The notes under the pieces are model-generated. The model saw nothing but the letters and a program-made list of their open reading frames with translations, was not told the origin of the DNA and did no database searches. A stretch of 64,000 nt of DNA, from assembly GCF_019924045.1 (NCBI RefSeq), contig NZ_JAHXBN010000001.1, positions 124,001 through 188,000 on the forward strand, read 5' to 3'. Positions 16,669 to 24,574 of this stretch are shown one piece after another. Both the position numbers and the translations under genes were made by a program. The number at the start of each line of letters is the position of its first letter. Within the stretch, counting starts at the first letter, position 1. Source of the stretch: Dyadobacter fermentans. GTDB lineage: Bacteria > Bacteroidota > Bacteroidia > Cytophagales > Spirosomataceae.

Positions 16669-17111
16669 ACCGACCTCAATTTAATGAAGAATGCTTCATA
16701 GTGAGTGTTAATGCGGAATGGCTCGTTTGCATAGCCATCCGTTCCATAAATTTCCAGAAAATTTTTGACTTTTGAAATCTCGCTACTGATTACTGCCCGA
16801 TACAATCTCGTGCGTGCGGGAGAATTTCCTCTGACAAGTACCGTTGCTAATGGATGATTTTCGAGAAATTGAAGCAGACAAAGTATAACGGTAGCCATAA
16901 CCTTAGGCATATCTGCATTGTCACTAACAACAACGTCCGATGTAGATCCTTCATGGTCAAGGTCTGTCAGGGTGAGATTGTAGAGCTGAGCCGTCCTGCT
17001 TAGTACGGCAAATTCTACACGTTTTTTAATACATTTAGTCTCGCTAATGCTTTCAAATTCAAATAGGAGATAGCTTTTTTGGTGTGTAACGGGATAAAAT
17101 TCCAAATCCAT
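16665..17111 (-). CDS. DUF6934 family protein
   Basis: A 148-residue protein. The frame is open to 17174, but the ATG at 17111 (MDLEFYPVTHQKSYLLFEF) matches how I recall this family starting. Typical features are a central KVMATVILCLLQFLENHP helix, the VRGNSPARTRLYRAVI motif and a C-terminal FRINTHYEAFFIKL. DUF6934 proteins are common in Bacteroidota genomes, usually beside one small ORF as here; I know of no assigned function, and a toxin-antitoxin-like role is only a guess. It runs opposite to the surrounding sugar genes, another sign that 15.75-17.2 kb is an insertion within the cluster. Confidence 0.75.
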   Translation of the reverse strand: MDLEFYPVTHQKSYLLFEFESISETKCIKKRVEFAVLSRTAQLYNLTLTDLDHEGSTSDVVVSDNADMPKVMATVILCLLQFLENHPLATVLVRGNSPARTRLYRAVISSEISKVKNFLEIYGTDGYANEPFRINTHYEAFFIKLRSV

Positions 17112-17274
17112 ACAATCGGGAGATAATGGGTACCATATCGAATGCAGGAAGTTGAGTGATTGTAGTTGCGGCAAATGTAAAATAATCTCCCCTTAAAAGT
17201 AAAACGCCACGCTACCCGCCCTTTTACCGGCGTATGGCATTTGCCAGTTTTCCTAAAACCAATCAAAATCGCGA

Positions 17275-18642
17275 ATGAACACTTTCAATATCAACCGCCG
17301 CAGTTTCCTCCACGGGGCCACGGCTGCATTGGCACTTTCCACTTTCGGAGCGCAGGGGATGGATCTGATCAACCCCGCTAAAACCTGGCGTGTGGGGTTA
17401 ATAGGCACGGGTTGGTATGGTAAAAGTGATCTTTTCAGGTTGATTCAGGTTGCGCCGGTGGAAGTGATCGCACTTTGTGATGTGGATAAAAATCAGTTGA
17501 ACGAAGCGGGTAAACTGGTCAGTCAGAGGCAGAAATCGGGCAAGACGCCCAAGTTGTATGGTGACTACCAAAAAATGCTTGCGGAAAACGAACTGGACAT
17601 TGTCCTGATCGGCTCACCCGACCACTGGCACGCCCTTCAGATGATCGATGCTGTGAAAGCCGGCGCGCACGTGTATGTGCAGAAGCCGATCAGCGTGGAT
17701 GTACTGGAAGGGGAGGCGATGGTAGCCGCTGCCCGTAAATATAAAAAAGTGGTACAGGTAGGAACACAGCGCAAAAGCACGCCGCATTTGATCGATGCCA
17801 AGAAGAATATCGTCGACGCAGGTTTACTGGGCAAGATTTCGCATGTGGAAATGTGCTGCTATTATCATATGCGGGCCAATGGTAACCCGCCGGTGGAAGC
17901 AGTTCCGGATTATCTGGATTATGAAAAATGGACGGGCCCCGCGCCGCTTCGCCCTTACGACGGCTCGCCACACGTGCGCTGGTGGAGGACGTTCATGGAA
18001 TATGGCAATGGTATCACCGGCGATATGTGCGTGCATATGTTCGACACGGTGCGCTGGATGCTGAAACTGGGATGGCCGAAAAAAATCACGTCGACAGGTG
18101 GTATTTATGTGCAGAAAGAGGGTAAGTCTAATATATCCGACACACAATCAGCGATTTTTGAATACGACGGTCTGAACTGCGTATGGCAGCACCGCACCTG
18201 GGGCACACCGAACAACCCGGATTATCCGTGGTCGTTTACGCTTTACGGCGAAAAGGGAACGCTTTGGGCGAGCACGATGGCGTACGATTTCATTCCGCAA
18301 GGGAAAGGCGAAAAGATCCACAAGGATGTTGTTTACGAAAAAGAAAAGTATCCGGAGGACCTGAAAGAGGATAAGATAGAGCTCAATGCAGCGCCAGCCA
18401 CGCGCCTGCACATGCTCGACTTCCTGGCAGCTATCGAGAACAATGGCCGACCGGTTGCCGACATCGAGGAAGGGCATATTTCGACCGCAAGTTGTATTTT
18501 GGCAAATCTTTCGATGAAAACAGGTCGTTCGATTGTTTATGATCCAATAAAACGCGAAATTGTGGGAGATAGAGAAGCGAATGCGTTACTGGCCCGCGCC
18601 TACCGGGCTCCTTACAAACATCCTGACTATAAACACGTCTAG
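17275..18642 (+). CDS. Tat-exported Gfo/Idh/MocA family oxidoreductase
   Basis: A 455-residue protein beginning with a twin-arginine signal (NRRSFLHGATAALALSTFG). The Rossmann domain shows WRVGLIGTGWYGKSDLF and VLIGSPDHWHALQM; the active-site motif is VYVQKPISVD with K137-P138. The second domain includes MCCYYHMRANGNPP and GDMCVHMFDTVRWML, where a His/Asp pair is expected. Tat export implies folding with bound NAD(P) before secretion, as in periplasmic Gfo/Idh/MocA and GH109-like proteins. With DUF1080 and ThuA secreted from the same cluster, it is a candidate 3-glycoside oxidase. It is cut off from the transporter genes by the 15.75-17.2 kb insertion. Confidence 0.9.
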   Translation: MNTFNINRRSFLHGATAALALSTFGAQGMDLINPAKTWRVGLIGTGWYGKSDLFRLIQVAPVEVIALCDVDKNQLNEAGKLVSQRQKSGKTPKLYGDYQKMLAENELDIVLIGSPDHWHALQMIDAVKAGAHVYVQKPISVDVLEGEAMVAAARKYKKVVQVGTQRKSTPHLIDAKKNIVDAGLLGKISHVEMCCYYHMRANGNPPVEAVPDYLDYEKWTGPAPLRPYDGSPHVRWWRTFMEYGNGITGDMCVHMFDTVRWMLKLGWPKKITSTGGIYVQKEGKSNISDTQSAIFEYDGLNCVWQHRTWGTPNNPDYPWSFTLYGEKGTLWASTMAYDFIPQGKGEKIHKDVVYEKEKYPEDLKEDKIELNAAPATRLHMLDFLAAIENNGRPVADIEEGHISTASCILANLSMKTGRSIVYDPIKREIVGDREANALLARAYRAPYKHPDYKHV

Positions 18643-18687
18643 GATAGGTCATTAAAGTTCGTGGTCCCTTATATATTCCCAGTACAT

Positions 18688-18720
18688 CGCGTCCGGCAAA
18701 ATCCGGGCGCGTTTTTGTTT
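18688..18720 (+). terminator. Terminator after the Tat-exported oxidoreductase
   Basis: CGCGTCCGG (18688-18696) pairs with CCGGGCGCG (18703-18711), with one G-U pair and a 6-nt loop, followed by TTTTTGTTTTT. The rest of the gap to 18935 is AT-rich and I see no gene in it. Confidence 0.8.
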
Positions 18721-18935
18721 TTGATGCAACGGAAACGAGGCGATGCAGGTAATGGTAAATGGAGGCTTAAAAAAGAATGCAAACGTTTGAAATAGGCCCG
18801 ATTAAGTAAATTTGCTGATCGATATATTAATTTTATTTGTTTAAAAGTTTAATAGATGTTTCACAGGTATTTAAACCATTTACCCTCTGAAACTGTCAGA
18901 CTAGCATAGTAAATAACCAAACGTTCCAAAGCACA

Positions 18936-19511
18936 ATGAAAACCATAGTGAAGTTGATAAAATCCGCTGGTATGGCGGTTGTGGCGGGTGTATTCATGAT
19001 GGCATGCAGCAATGCCCTTCAAGTGAGTTACGATTACGACTCCTCAGTGAACCTGAAACAATTCAAGACCTTCAAAGTAGAGGCCGAGCATAATATCGAG
19101 CAGGACCCGTTGCTGGGTAGTGAACTGAACAGGCGCCGGTTGGGCGATGCCGTGGTGGAGGTAATGGAAGCCAAAGGCTACAAGCTGGATCAGCAGAATC
19201 CTGAGATTATCGTAAGGTTTATGACGGATGTAAAAGACCGTCAGCAAGTACGTTCCAACAATATGTATTCGCCCTATATGTGGTGGTATGGTGGTGGTAA
19301 CAATATTTCTACCTACAACTATCAGGAAAGCCGCTTTATTCTCAATATTTATCAGAAAGCGACCGAACGAATGGTATGGCAGGGCTGGGCTTCGGGCAAA
19401 GTGAAAGCGCCAACGAAGAAAGAAGATCAGAATACAATGATCAAAAATACGATGGCAGACATTCTGCGCTCCTTCCCGCAAGCAACGCTGGATACTTACA
19501 GCCGGAAGTAA
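18936..19511 (+). CDS. DUF4136 family lipoprotein
   Basis: A 191-residue lipoprotein with signal and lipobox ending MMACSN (Cys about residue 24). The mature domain has the DUF4136 features: VSYDYDSSVNLKQFKTFKV at the start, RRRLGDAVVEVMEAKGYKL, PEIIVRFMTDVKDRQQV, a Gly/Tyr/Trp-rich centre (YSPYMWWYGGGN) and a MVWQGWASGKVKAPTK segment. It is probably anchored in the outer membrane facing the periplasm, with unknown role. The gene stands alone between terminators. Confidence 0.9.
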   Translation: MKTIVKLIKSAGMAVVAGVFMMACSNALQVSYDYDSSVNLKQFKTFKVEAEHNIEQDPLLGSELNRRRLGDAVVEVMEAKGYKLDQQNPEIIVRFMTDVKDRQQVRSNNMYSPYMWWYGGGNNISTYNYQESRFILNIYQKATERMVWQGWASGKVKAPTKKEDQNTMIKNTMADILRSFPQATLDTYSRK

Positions 19512-19530
19512 TTTTAGAAAGTGAGATAGC

Positions 19531-19562
19531 AAAAAATGCCGGGCGCGAGTCCGGCATTTTTT
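19531..19562. terminator. Bidirectional terminator between the DUF4136 gene and higA
   Basis: AAAAAATGCCGG (19531-19542) pairs with CCGGCATTTTTT (19551-19562) around an 8-nt loop. It has T tracts on both strands and lies between two convergent genes. Confidence 0.9.
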
Positions 19563-19570
19563 GTTACGAT

Positions 19571-19795
19571 TCAATCTTCTTTAAACCCCGTTTCCTCCAT
19601 TCTAATCCTCTTGTGTTCCTCGGGGCTTGGTTCATCGATAGGATAATGCTCCTCTTCGTATTGGCTGATCAGTAGCGCGAGCGCTTCGGCTTCCTTGGCC
19701 TCCTGACTTCCCACTGGCGCGTCAAATAGTAGGTCGAGCCGTTCTACGGCCTCGTCGTACTCCTCCTCGGTCTCAATCAGTTTTATATCCACCAT
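19571..19795 (-). CDS. HigA-like antitoxin lacking the helix-turn-helix domain
   Basis: About 74 residues from the ATG at 19795; an in-frame ATG at 19816 would overlap the toxin end. The sequence (KLIETEEEYDEAVERLDLLF, then DAPVGSQEAKEAEALALLIS and EEHYPIDEPSPEEHKRIRME) matches the N-terminal region of HigA antitoxins partnered with HigB. In full-length relatives a Cro/C1-type HTH follows directly after this point. Here translation stops at ETGFKED and the bidirectional terminator follows, so no HTH can be encoded even with a frameshift. It might still bind and neutralise the toxin, but should not bind the operator itself. Confidence 0.75.
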   Translation of the reverse strand: MVDIKLIETEEEYDEAVERLDLLFDAPVGSQEAKEAEALALLISQYEEEHYPIDEPSPEEHKRIRMEETGFKED

Positions 19796-19799
19796 TTTT

Positions 19800-20093
19800 T
19801 TAGATTGTCTTTGCATTAATTCGATCGTATGCTGCGTGCGTTCCGAGCCACTTGATCATGATCCTTTTGTGCTCAAAGCTAATGCGGGTCACCATGCGGT
19901 ATCGGTTTCCCTTGACATTGAAAATGATCCGGCTATCGGCAATGAAATCAGCGCTTCTGAAATCAGCCTTCACTGCATTGAAGTCCTTCCATTCAGCTTT
20001 TCTGACTGTTTTGAACCAAGATGTCAGATAGGGTTTTGAATCAGGATGAATTTCGTAAAATTCTTTCAATTTTCTGAAACAGATCACATTCAT
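19800..20093 (-). CDS. HigB-type RelE-fold mRNA interferase toxin
   Basis: A 97-residue basic protein with the HigB family pattern: FRKLKEFYEIHPDSKPYLTS, WFKTVRKAEWKDFNAVKADF, SADFIADSRIIFNVKGNRYR, and a C-terminal FEHKRIMIKWLGTHAAYD. The last stretch, with its Arg, His and Lys residues, is the expected RNA-cleavage face. Family members cleave mRNA on the ribosome. The toxin gene comes first and the antitoxin second, the usual HigBA order. The toxin looks intact, whereas the antitoxin is short. Confidence 0.85.
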   Translation of the reverse strand: MNVICFRKLKEFYEIHPDSKPYLTSWFKTVRKAEWKDFNAVKADFRSADFIADSRIIFNVKGNRYRMVTRISFEHKRIMIKWLGTHAAYDRINAKTI

Positions 20094-20117
20094 GAAGCAG
20101 TGTGCATGTTTTTAAAC

Positions 20118-20162
20118 AAAAATAGAGCGGAAAAGTTGGCCTGACGACCACTTTCCGCTCTA
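20118..20162 (-). terminator. Terminator of the efflux operon
   Basis: TAGAGCGGAAAAGTTGG and CCACTTTCCGCTCTA (20123-20162) pair with one bulge. On the minus strand the stem is followed by TTTTTG, placing it just after the end of the RND-MFP gene. Confidence 0.75.
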
Positions 20163-20193
20163 ATGAACGAACGGCTGAGCTTACGGTTTCGAA

Positions 20194-23100
20194 TTACAAA
20201 TCCTGCCCGTTACGATACTCCTCCGAGGCCTTCTTCACAATCGCATCCCCATCGTGCAGATCACCGAATACCTCAACCAGCGTATCTAATACGACACCGC
20301 GCTTCACGGGGACCCATTCCGCTTTCTTACCTTTGTCCCGGATCACAAATACCTGCTCGCTGGAATTGACGACGGCGGTTGTCGGTACAAACAGGGTATT
20401 GCCGGTGCGCTCGGTGCTGAGCTGCACTTGTGCGTACATGCCGGCTTTCAGTTCGTTGGAACGGTTATTCACGTCGAATTCGGTCATCATAGAGCGGTTC
20501 TCTTCCGATAGTGTGCGTGAACTGCGGGCATAAATGGCCTTGTAAACCTTTTCGGGACTGGCCGAAACCGTGAAACTTACTTCGCCCTTGTTCGGGATGG
20601 CGCTCGACATGTTTTCGGGGATTGCGAGTGTCAGACGTAGCTTCGTATTGTCTTCCAATATAAATAATGGCTTCGCGCCGCCCTCACCTGGACCTACCAA
20701 TGCTCCGGGGCTGATATTCCGCTCAGTAATAATGCCGTCGAATGGCGCAGTCACAGTCAGGTAGCGCGAAAGCTCAGCCTTTGTCTCCATGAATGATTTC
20801 GCGGCTTGTACATTGCCTTTTGCCACGGCCATTGCAGAACTGTCGGCAGCGGCACGCGCCTTCGCAAGGTCGAGCTCATTAAGTGATACAGCCCCCTCCG
20901 TACGGTTGGTTTTTTGCAGGCGACTATATGTCAGTGCGCTGGCTTGGTAGCGCGTGGTGGTTTGCTGCAATGCGGCTTCCGCAGCGATCAGTTGCGCCTT
21001 GGCCTGGCTCAGCTCCGAGATTACTTCCGGTGCTTCCAGCACCGACAATACCTGACCTTTTCTGACAAAAGTCCCGCGGTCGACATTCACTGTTTTGACG
21101 AACCCTTTCACCTTCGGATGAATACTAACCTTATTCCAGGGTTTCAATTCGCCCGGCAATGCGATCTGCTTGGCGGGTTTCATGCTTTTGACATAGGCCA
21201 GCTCCACAGTGGCCGGTTCTTTGGAGGCGTTTTCCGCCGGCGCGGTTTTCGCTTCGTGGCTTTCGCTCGTTTCGGCGGTGCTGCTGCACGCGCTCATACC
21301 GGCCGCGACGGTGATCAATATCAGAATGGATTTCAGGGTATTCATGGAAACGGATGTTTGGAGTTTTTTACGGAAGAAATTGCTTTCAGGATCTTCGGGA
21401 TCGAGGGATACCGAGTTGACGGACGCCTTGCGCTGAACCAACGTGAACACGGCCGGCAAGATCAGCAGCGAGGCGAGCGTAGAGGCGATCAGGCCGCCGA
21501 TTACCGCCTGTCCGAGCGGAGCGATCTGGTCACCGCCCTCGCCAAGGCCAGATGCCATCGGGATCATACCGGCGATCATCGCGATACTCGTCATCAGGAT
21601 CGGGCGGATCCGGCTACCGGCTGCGAGCGTCACGGCTTTGTGGGCATCCTGCAATTTCAGGCGCAGGTTTTCGGCATTGGTCACCATCAAAATCGCATTC
21701 GCAACCGATACCCCGACGGACATGATCAGCCCCATATAGGATTGCAGGTTCAAAGTTGCGCCGGTGAGCAGGAGCAGGCCGATGGAGCCTACAACTACCG
21801 CAGGGATGGTCGAAAGTACCACTAGCGATAATTTGAACGACTGATAAGTCGCCGCCAGCAAGAGGAACATGATCACCACCGCGATTAAAAGACCGGTTTG
21901 CAAGCTGCTCAGTGTTTCGGTGAGTAGTTCGGTTTGTCCTTTCAATTCCACGATTACCCCGCGCGGCGGTTCTCCCGCATTCTTGATCGCTTTCTGAACG
22001 GCGCTCGTAGCCGCACCCAGATCTTTTTTGTGAATGTTTGCCGTAACGGTCACGAGTCGGTTCGGGCCCGCACGGTCGTATTCCCCCGGTGCTGTTTTTT
22101 CGGAGAAGGTAGCCACATCGGCGAGCAGCGGGTTGCTCACGCCGGTCTTCAATGGAATAGTACCAATGTCTTCCACGGAGGTCATCTGGTATTCCGGAAT
22201 CTGCACCTGAACCTGGTAGGCAAGCCCTTTGGCATCGTCGAGCCAGAGGTTTTTGTCGGTAAAACGGCTGGAAGAGGTAGCAGCCACCATCGAACGTGCT
22301 ACCTGCGTAGAGGTAATGCCCAACTGTCCGGCCCGTTCGCGGTCGATTTTAACATCCAGGATCGGGTATTGCAAAGGCTGGGCAATTTGTACATCGCGGA
22401 GGAATGCAATCTGCTGCATTTCTTTCTGGATTTTACGGGCAAATCTTCCGGCTTCTTCCACATCTTTGGCCGCCACACTCACTTCGATAGGCGTCGATGC
22501 ACCCTGGCTCATGATTTTGTCAACCAGCTCAATAGGTTCGAATGAAATAGCGAGATTTGGAATTTCTTTGGCTATTCTGGCCCGCAGTTTTTCCTTCAAA
22601 GCATCCATTCTCACAGGAAATTCTTCTTTCAAAGAAACCTGCAAAACCGCCTCGTGCGGGCCGCTGTTGAACACGAAAATATTGGAAGTACCATAACTGG
22701 AAGGGACGGTGCCCACATATGCAGAGGATATTTCGACATGTTCTTTCCCCACTTCCGATTTAATCAGGTTCAAGACTTTCAATGTCGCCTCTTCCGTACG
22801 CTCCACACGCGTGCCATCAGGCACCCGCATGCGCATCTGGAACTGGTGGCTGTTCGCTTTCGGCAGGATGTCGGTACCGATGAGGAAGAACCCGCCGACG
22901 ATCAATGCAATGCTGCCGACGAGGTATATCGGCACAATGAGGCGTTTGCCCATAATGCCGCCGAGTACATTCAGGTATTTTAATTTAAATTTCTCAAAAC
23001 CGGTAGGCGGCAGCGATGGGTGAGCGCCTTCTTCGATCACGTCGTCAATTTCCTGGCTATCCAGTGCCAATGTCGGTGCCTCATGGTGCGGATGGTCTTT

Positions 23101-24570
23101 CAAAAGCCAGTTCGAAAGTACCGGTACCAGTGTTTGCGAAAGCAAAAATGAAGCGATCATTGCGAAACCTACGGCCAGCGAGAGCGGCAAAAACATCGAT
23201 CTTGGAATACCACTCATGACGAACGACGGTGCGAAAACAGCCAGGATCGCGAGCAAAATCAGGAACTCGGGGAATGCGATTTCCTTACACGCGTCCCAGA
23301 TGGCCTGTTCTTTGGGCTTACCCATTTCCTGGTGCTGGTGAATGTTTTCAATGGTCACAGTGGCCTGGTCTACGAGTACACCGATAGCCAGCGCCAGCCC
23401 GCTCAATGTCATGATATTGATGGTTTGGCCAAACAAATTCATCAATATCACCGCCGAAAGAATGGAAATAGGGATAGTTACAATTACAATAATCACGCTC
23501 CGCCAATCGCGCAGGAAGAGGAGTACCATCAAGCCCGTCAGCAATGCACCGAGAATACCCTCGGTGATAAGGCTCTTCAATGAGTTGGTCACATACACCG
23601 ATTGGTCGAATTCATAGGAGATTTTCACGTCTTCGGGCACGGCATTGCGCAATTGCGGCAATGCAGCACGGATATTGTTCACCACATCGAGCGTCGAAGC
23701 ATCGGATTTTTTAACAACCGGAATATAAACCGCCCGGCGGCCGTTGATCAGCGCGTAGCTCACGGTAACGTCGGCGCCATCTTCCACCACACCGACATCG
23801 CGGATAAATACGGTCGGTCCGGCTCCTACGCGGATAGGAATATTCAGGAAGTCCTCGGGTTTCTTAATGAGCGAGTTAACGGGCGTCATCAAAGTTTTGT
23901 CGCCCATGCGGATGTTACCTGCCGGTGACGGCTGGTTGTTGGCAATAATGGATTTGATCACCTCTTCCGGTGTCAAATGGTAACTTCTAATGCGCTCGGG
24001 ATCTACGCGGACGACGATCGTGCGCTGGTTTCCGCCAAATGGCGGCGGGCTGGAAACCCCTTCAATCCGGCTGAACATGGGCCGAACGCGGGAAGAAGCG
24101 AAGTCCTGGATCTCATTCAGCGAGCGCGAGGCGCTTTCGAACACCATCTGGCCGATCGGCACCGAGCTGGCGTCGAAGCGGACCACCTGTGGAGGCACGG
24201 TACCCTCGGGCATGTAGGCCTTCGCGCGCGAGACGTTGTTAGCTACCTCCGCAGCCGCCTGCGCCATATCGGTACCGGGGTAAAACGAGAGTTTGATCAA
24301 TGACAAGCCCTGGATCGTTTTTACATCCACATCACGGATACCCGACACGTACAGGAAGTGGTCCTGGTAGCGGGTAGCGATGAAGCCATCCATTTGGTCG
24401 GGTGCCATACCGCCGTAGGGTTGTACCACGTAAATGGTCGGCAAATCGAGATTGGGGAAAATGTCGACGGGAATGCTCCGTATCGACAGAATCGAGAAGA
24501 ATAGGATGCCGATCACGACCACCACAATGGAAATAGGCTGTCGGAGGGCAGTTCTGATGAGTTGATACAT
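20194..24570 (-). CDS. RND efflux pump fused in frame to its periplasmic membrane-fusion protein
   Basis: One 1458-codon frame. Residues 1-1062 or so form a full RND transporter: MYQLIRTALRQPISIVVVVI at the start, two large periplasmic loops, and the TM4 proton-relay motif GVLVDQATVTIEN with a single Asp (D401). The RND part ends in TM12 (LASLLILPAVFTLVQRKAS). After a linker of about 25 residues comes MNTLKSILILITVAAGMSAC, a recognisable lipoprotein signal, then a HlyD-type adaptor: VSIHPKVKGFVKTVNVDRG, an alpha hairpin and FDGIITERNISPGALVG. The adaptor's own ATG would be at 21345, so internal initiation could yield a separate 384-residue protein. If fused, the lipoprotein signal acts as a thirteenth membrane helix and places the adaptor in the periplasm, which is topologically consistent. 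It follows the TolC gene by four bases. Confidence 0.9.
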   Translation of the reverse strand: MYQLIRTALRQPISIVVVVIGILFFSILSIRSIPVDIFPNLDLPTIYVVQPYGGMAPDQMDGFIATRYQDHFLYVSGIRDVDVKTIQGLSLIKLSFYPGTDMAQAAAEVANNVSRAKAYMPEGTVPPQVVRFDASSVPIGQMVFESASRSLNEIQDFASSRVRPMFSRIEGVSSPPPFGGNQRTIVVRVDPERIRSYHLTPEEVIKSIIANNQPSPAGNIRMGDKTLMTPVNSLIKKPEDFLNIPIRVGAGPTVFIRDVGVVEDGADVTVSYALINGRRAVYIPVVKKSDASTLDVVNNIRAALPQLRNAVPEDVKISYEFDQSVYVTNSLKSLITEGILGALLTGLMVLLFLRDWRSVIIVIVTIPISILSAVILMNLFGQTINIMTLSGLALAIGVLVDQATVTIENIHQHQEMGKPKEQAIWDACKEIAFPEFLILLAILAVFAPSFVMSGIPRSMFLPLSLAVGFAMIASFLLSQTLVPVLSNWLLKDHPHHEAPTLALDSQEIDDVIEEGAHPSLPPTGFEKFKLKYLNVLGGIMGKRLIVPIYLVGSIALIVGGFFLIGTDILPKANSHQFQMRMRVPDGTRVERTEEATLKVLNLIKSEVGKEHVEISSAYVGTVPSSYGTSNIFVFNSGPHEAVLQVSLKEEFPVRMDALKEKLRARIAKEIPNLAISFEPIELVDKIMSQGASTPIEVSVAAKDVEEAGRFARKIQKEMQQIAFLRDVQIAQPLQYPILDVKIDRERAGQLGITSTQVARSMVAATSSSRFTDKNLWLDDAKGLAYQVQVQIPEYQMTSVEDIGTIPLKTGVSNPLLADVATFSEKTAPGEYDRAGPNRLVTVTANIHKKDLGAATSAVQKAIKNAGEPPRGVIVELKGQTELLTETLSSLQTGLLIAVVIMFLLLAATYQSFKLSLVVLSTIPAVVVGSIGLLLLTGATLNLQSYMGLIMSVGVSVANAILMVTNAENLRLKLQDAHKAVTLAAGSRIRPILMTSIAMIAGMIPMASGLGEGGDQIAPLGQAVIGGLIASTLASLLILPAVFTLVQRKASVNSVSLDPEDPESNFFRKKLQTSVSMNTLKSILILITVAAGMSACSSTAETSESHEAKTAPAENASKEPATVELAYVKSMKPAKQIALPGELKPWNKVSIHPKVKGFVKTVNVDRGTFVRKGQVLSVLEAPEVISELSQAKAQLIAAEAALQQTTTRYQASALTYSRLQKTNRTEGAVSLNELDLAKARAAADSSAMAVAKGNVQAAKSFMETKAELSRYLTVTAPFDGIITERNISPGALVGPGEGGAKPLFILEDNTKLRLTLAIPENMSSAIPNKGEVSFTVSASPEKVYKAIYARSSRTLSEENRSMMTEFDVNNRSNELKAGMYAQVQLSTERTGNTLFVPTTAVVNSSEQVFVIRDKGKKAEWVPVKRGVVLDTLVEVFGDLHDGDAIVKKASEEYRNGQDL

Positions 24571-24574
24571 AATA

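Noticed and set aside
20914..21825. 303-codon plus-strand open frame
   Set aside because: Antisense to the RND-MFP fusion; very rich in Arg, Gln, Gly and His with no signal or domain.
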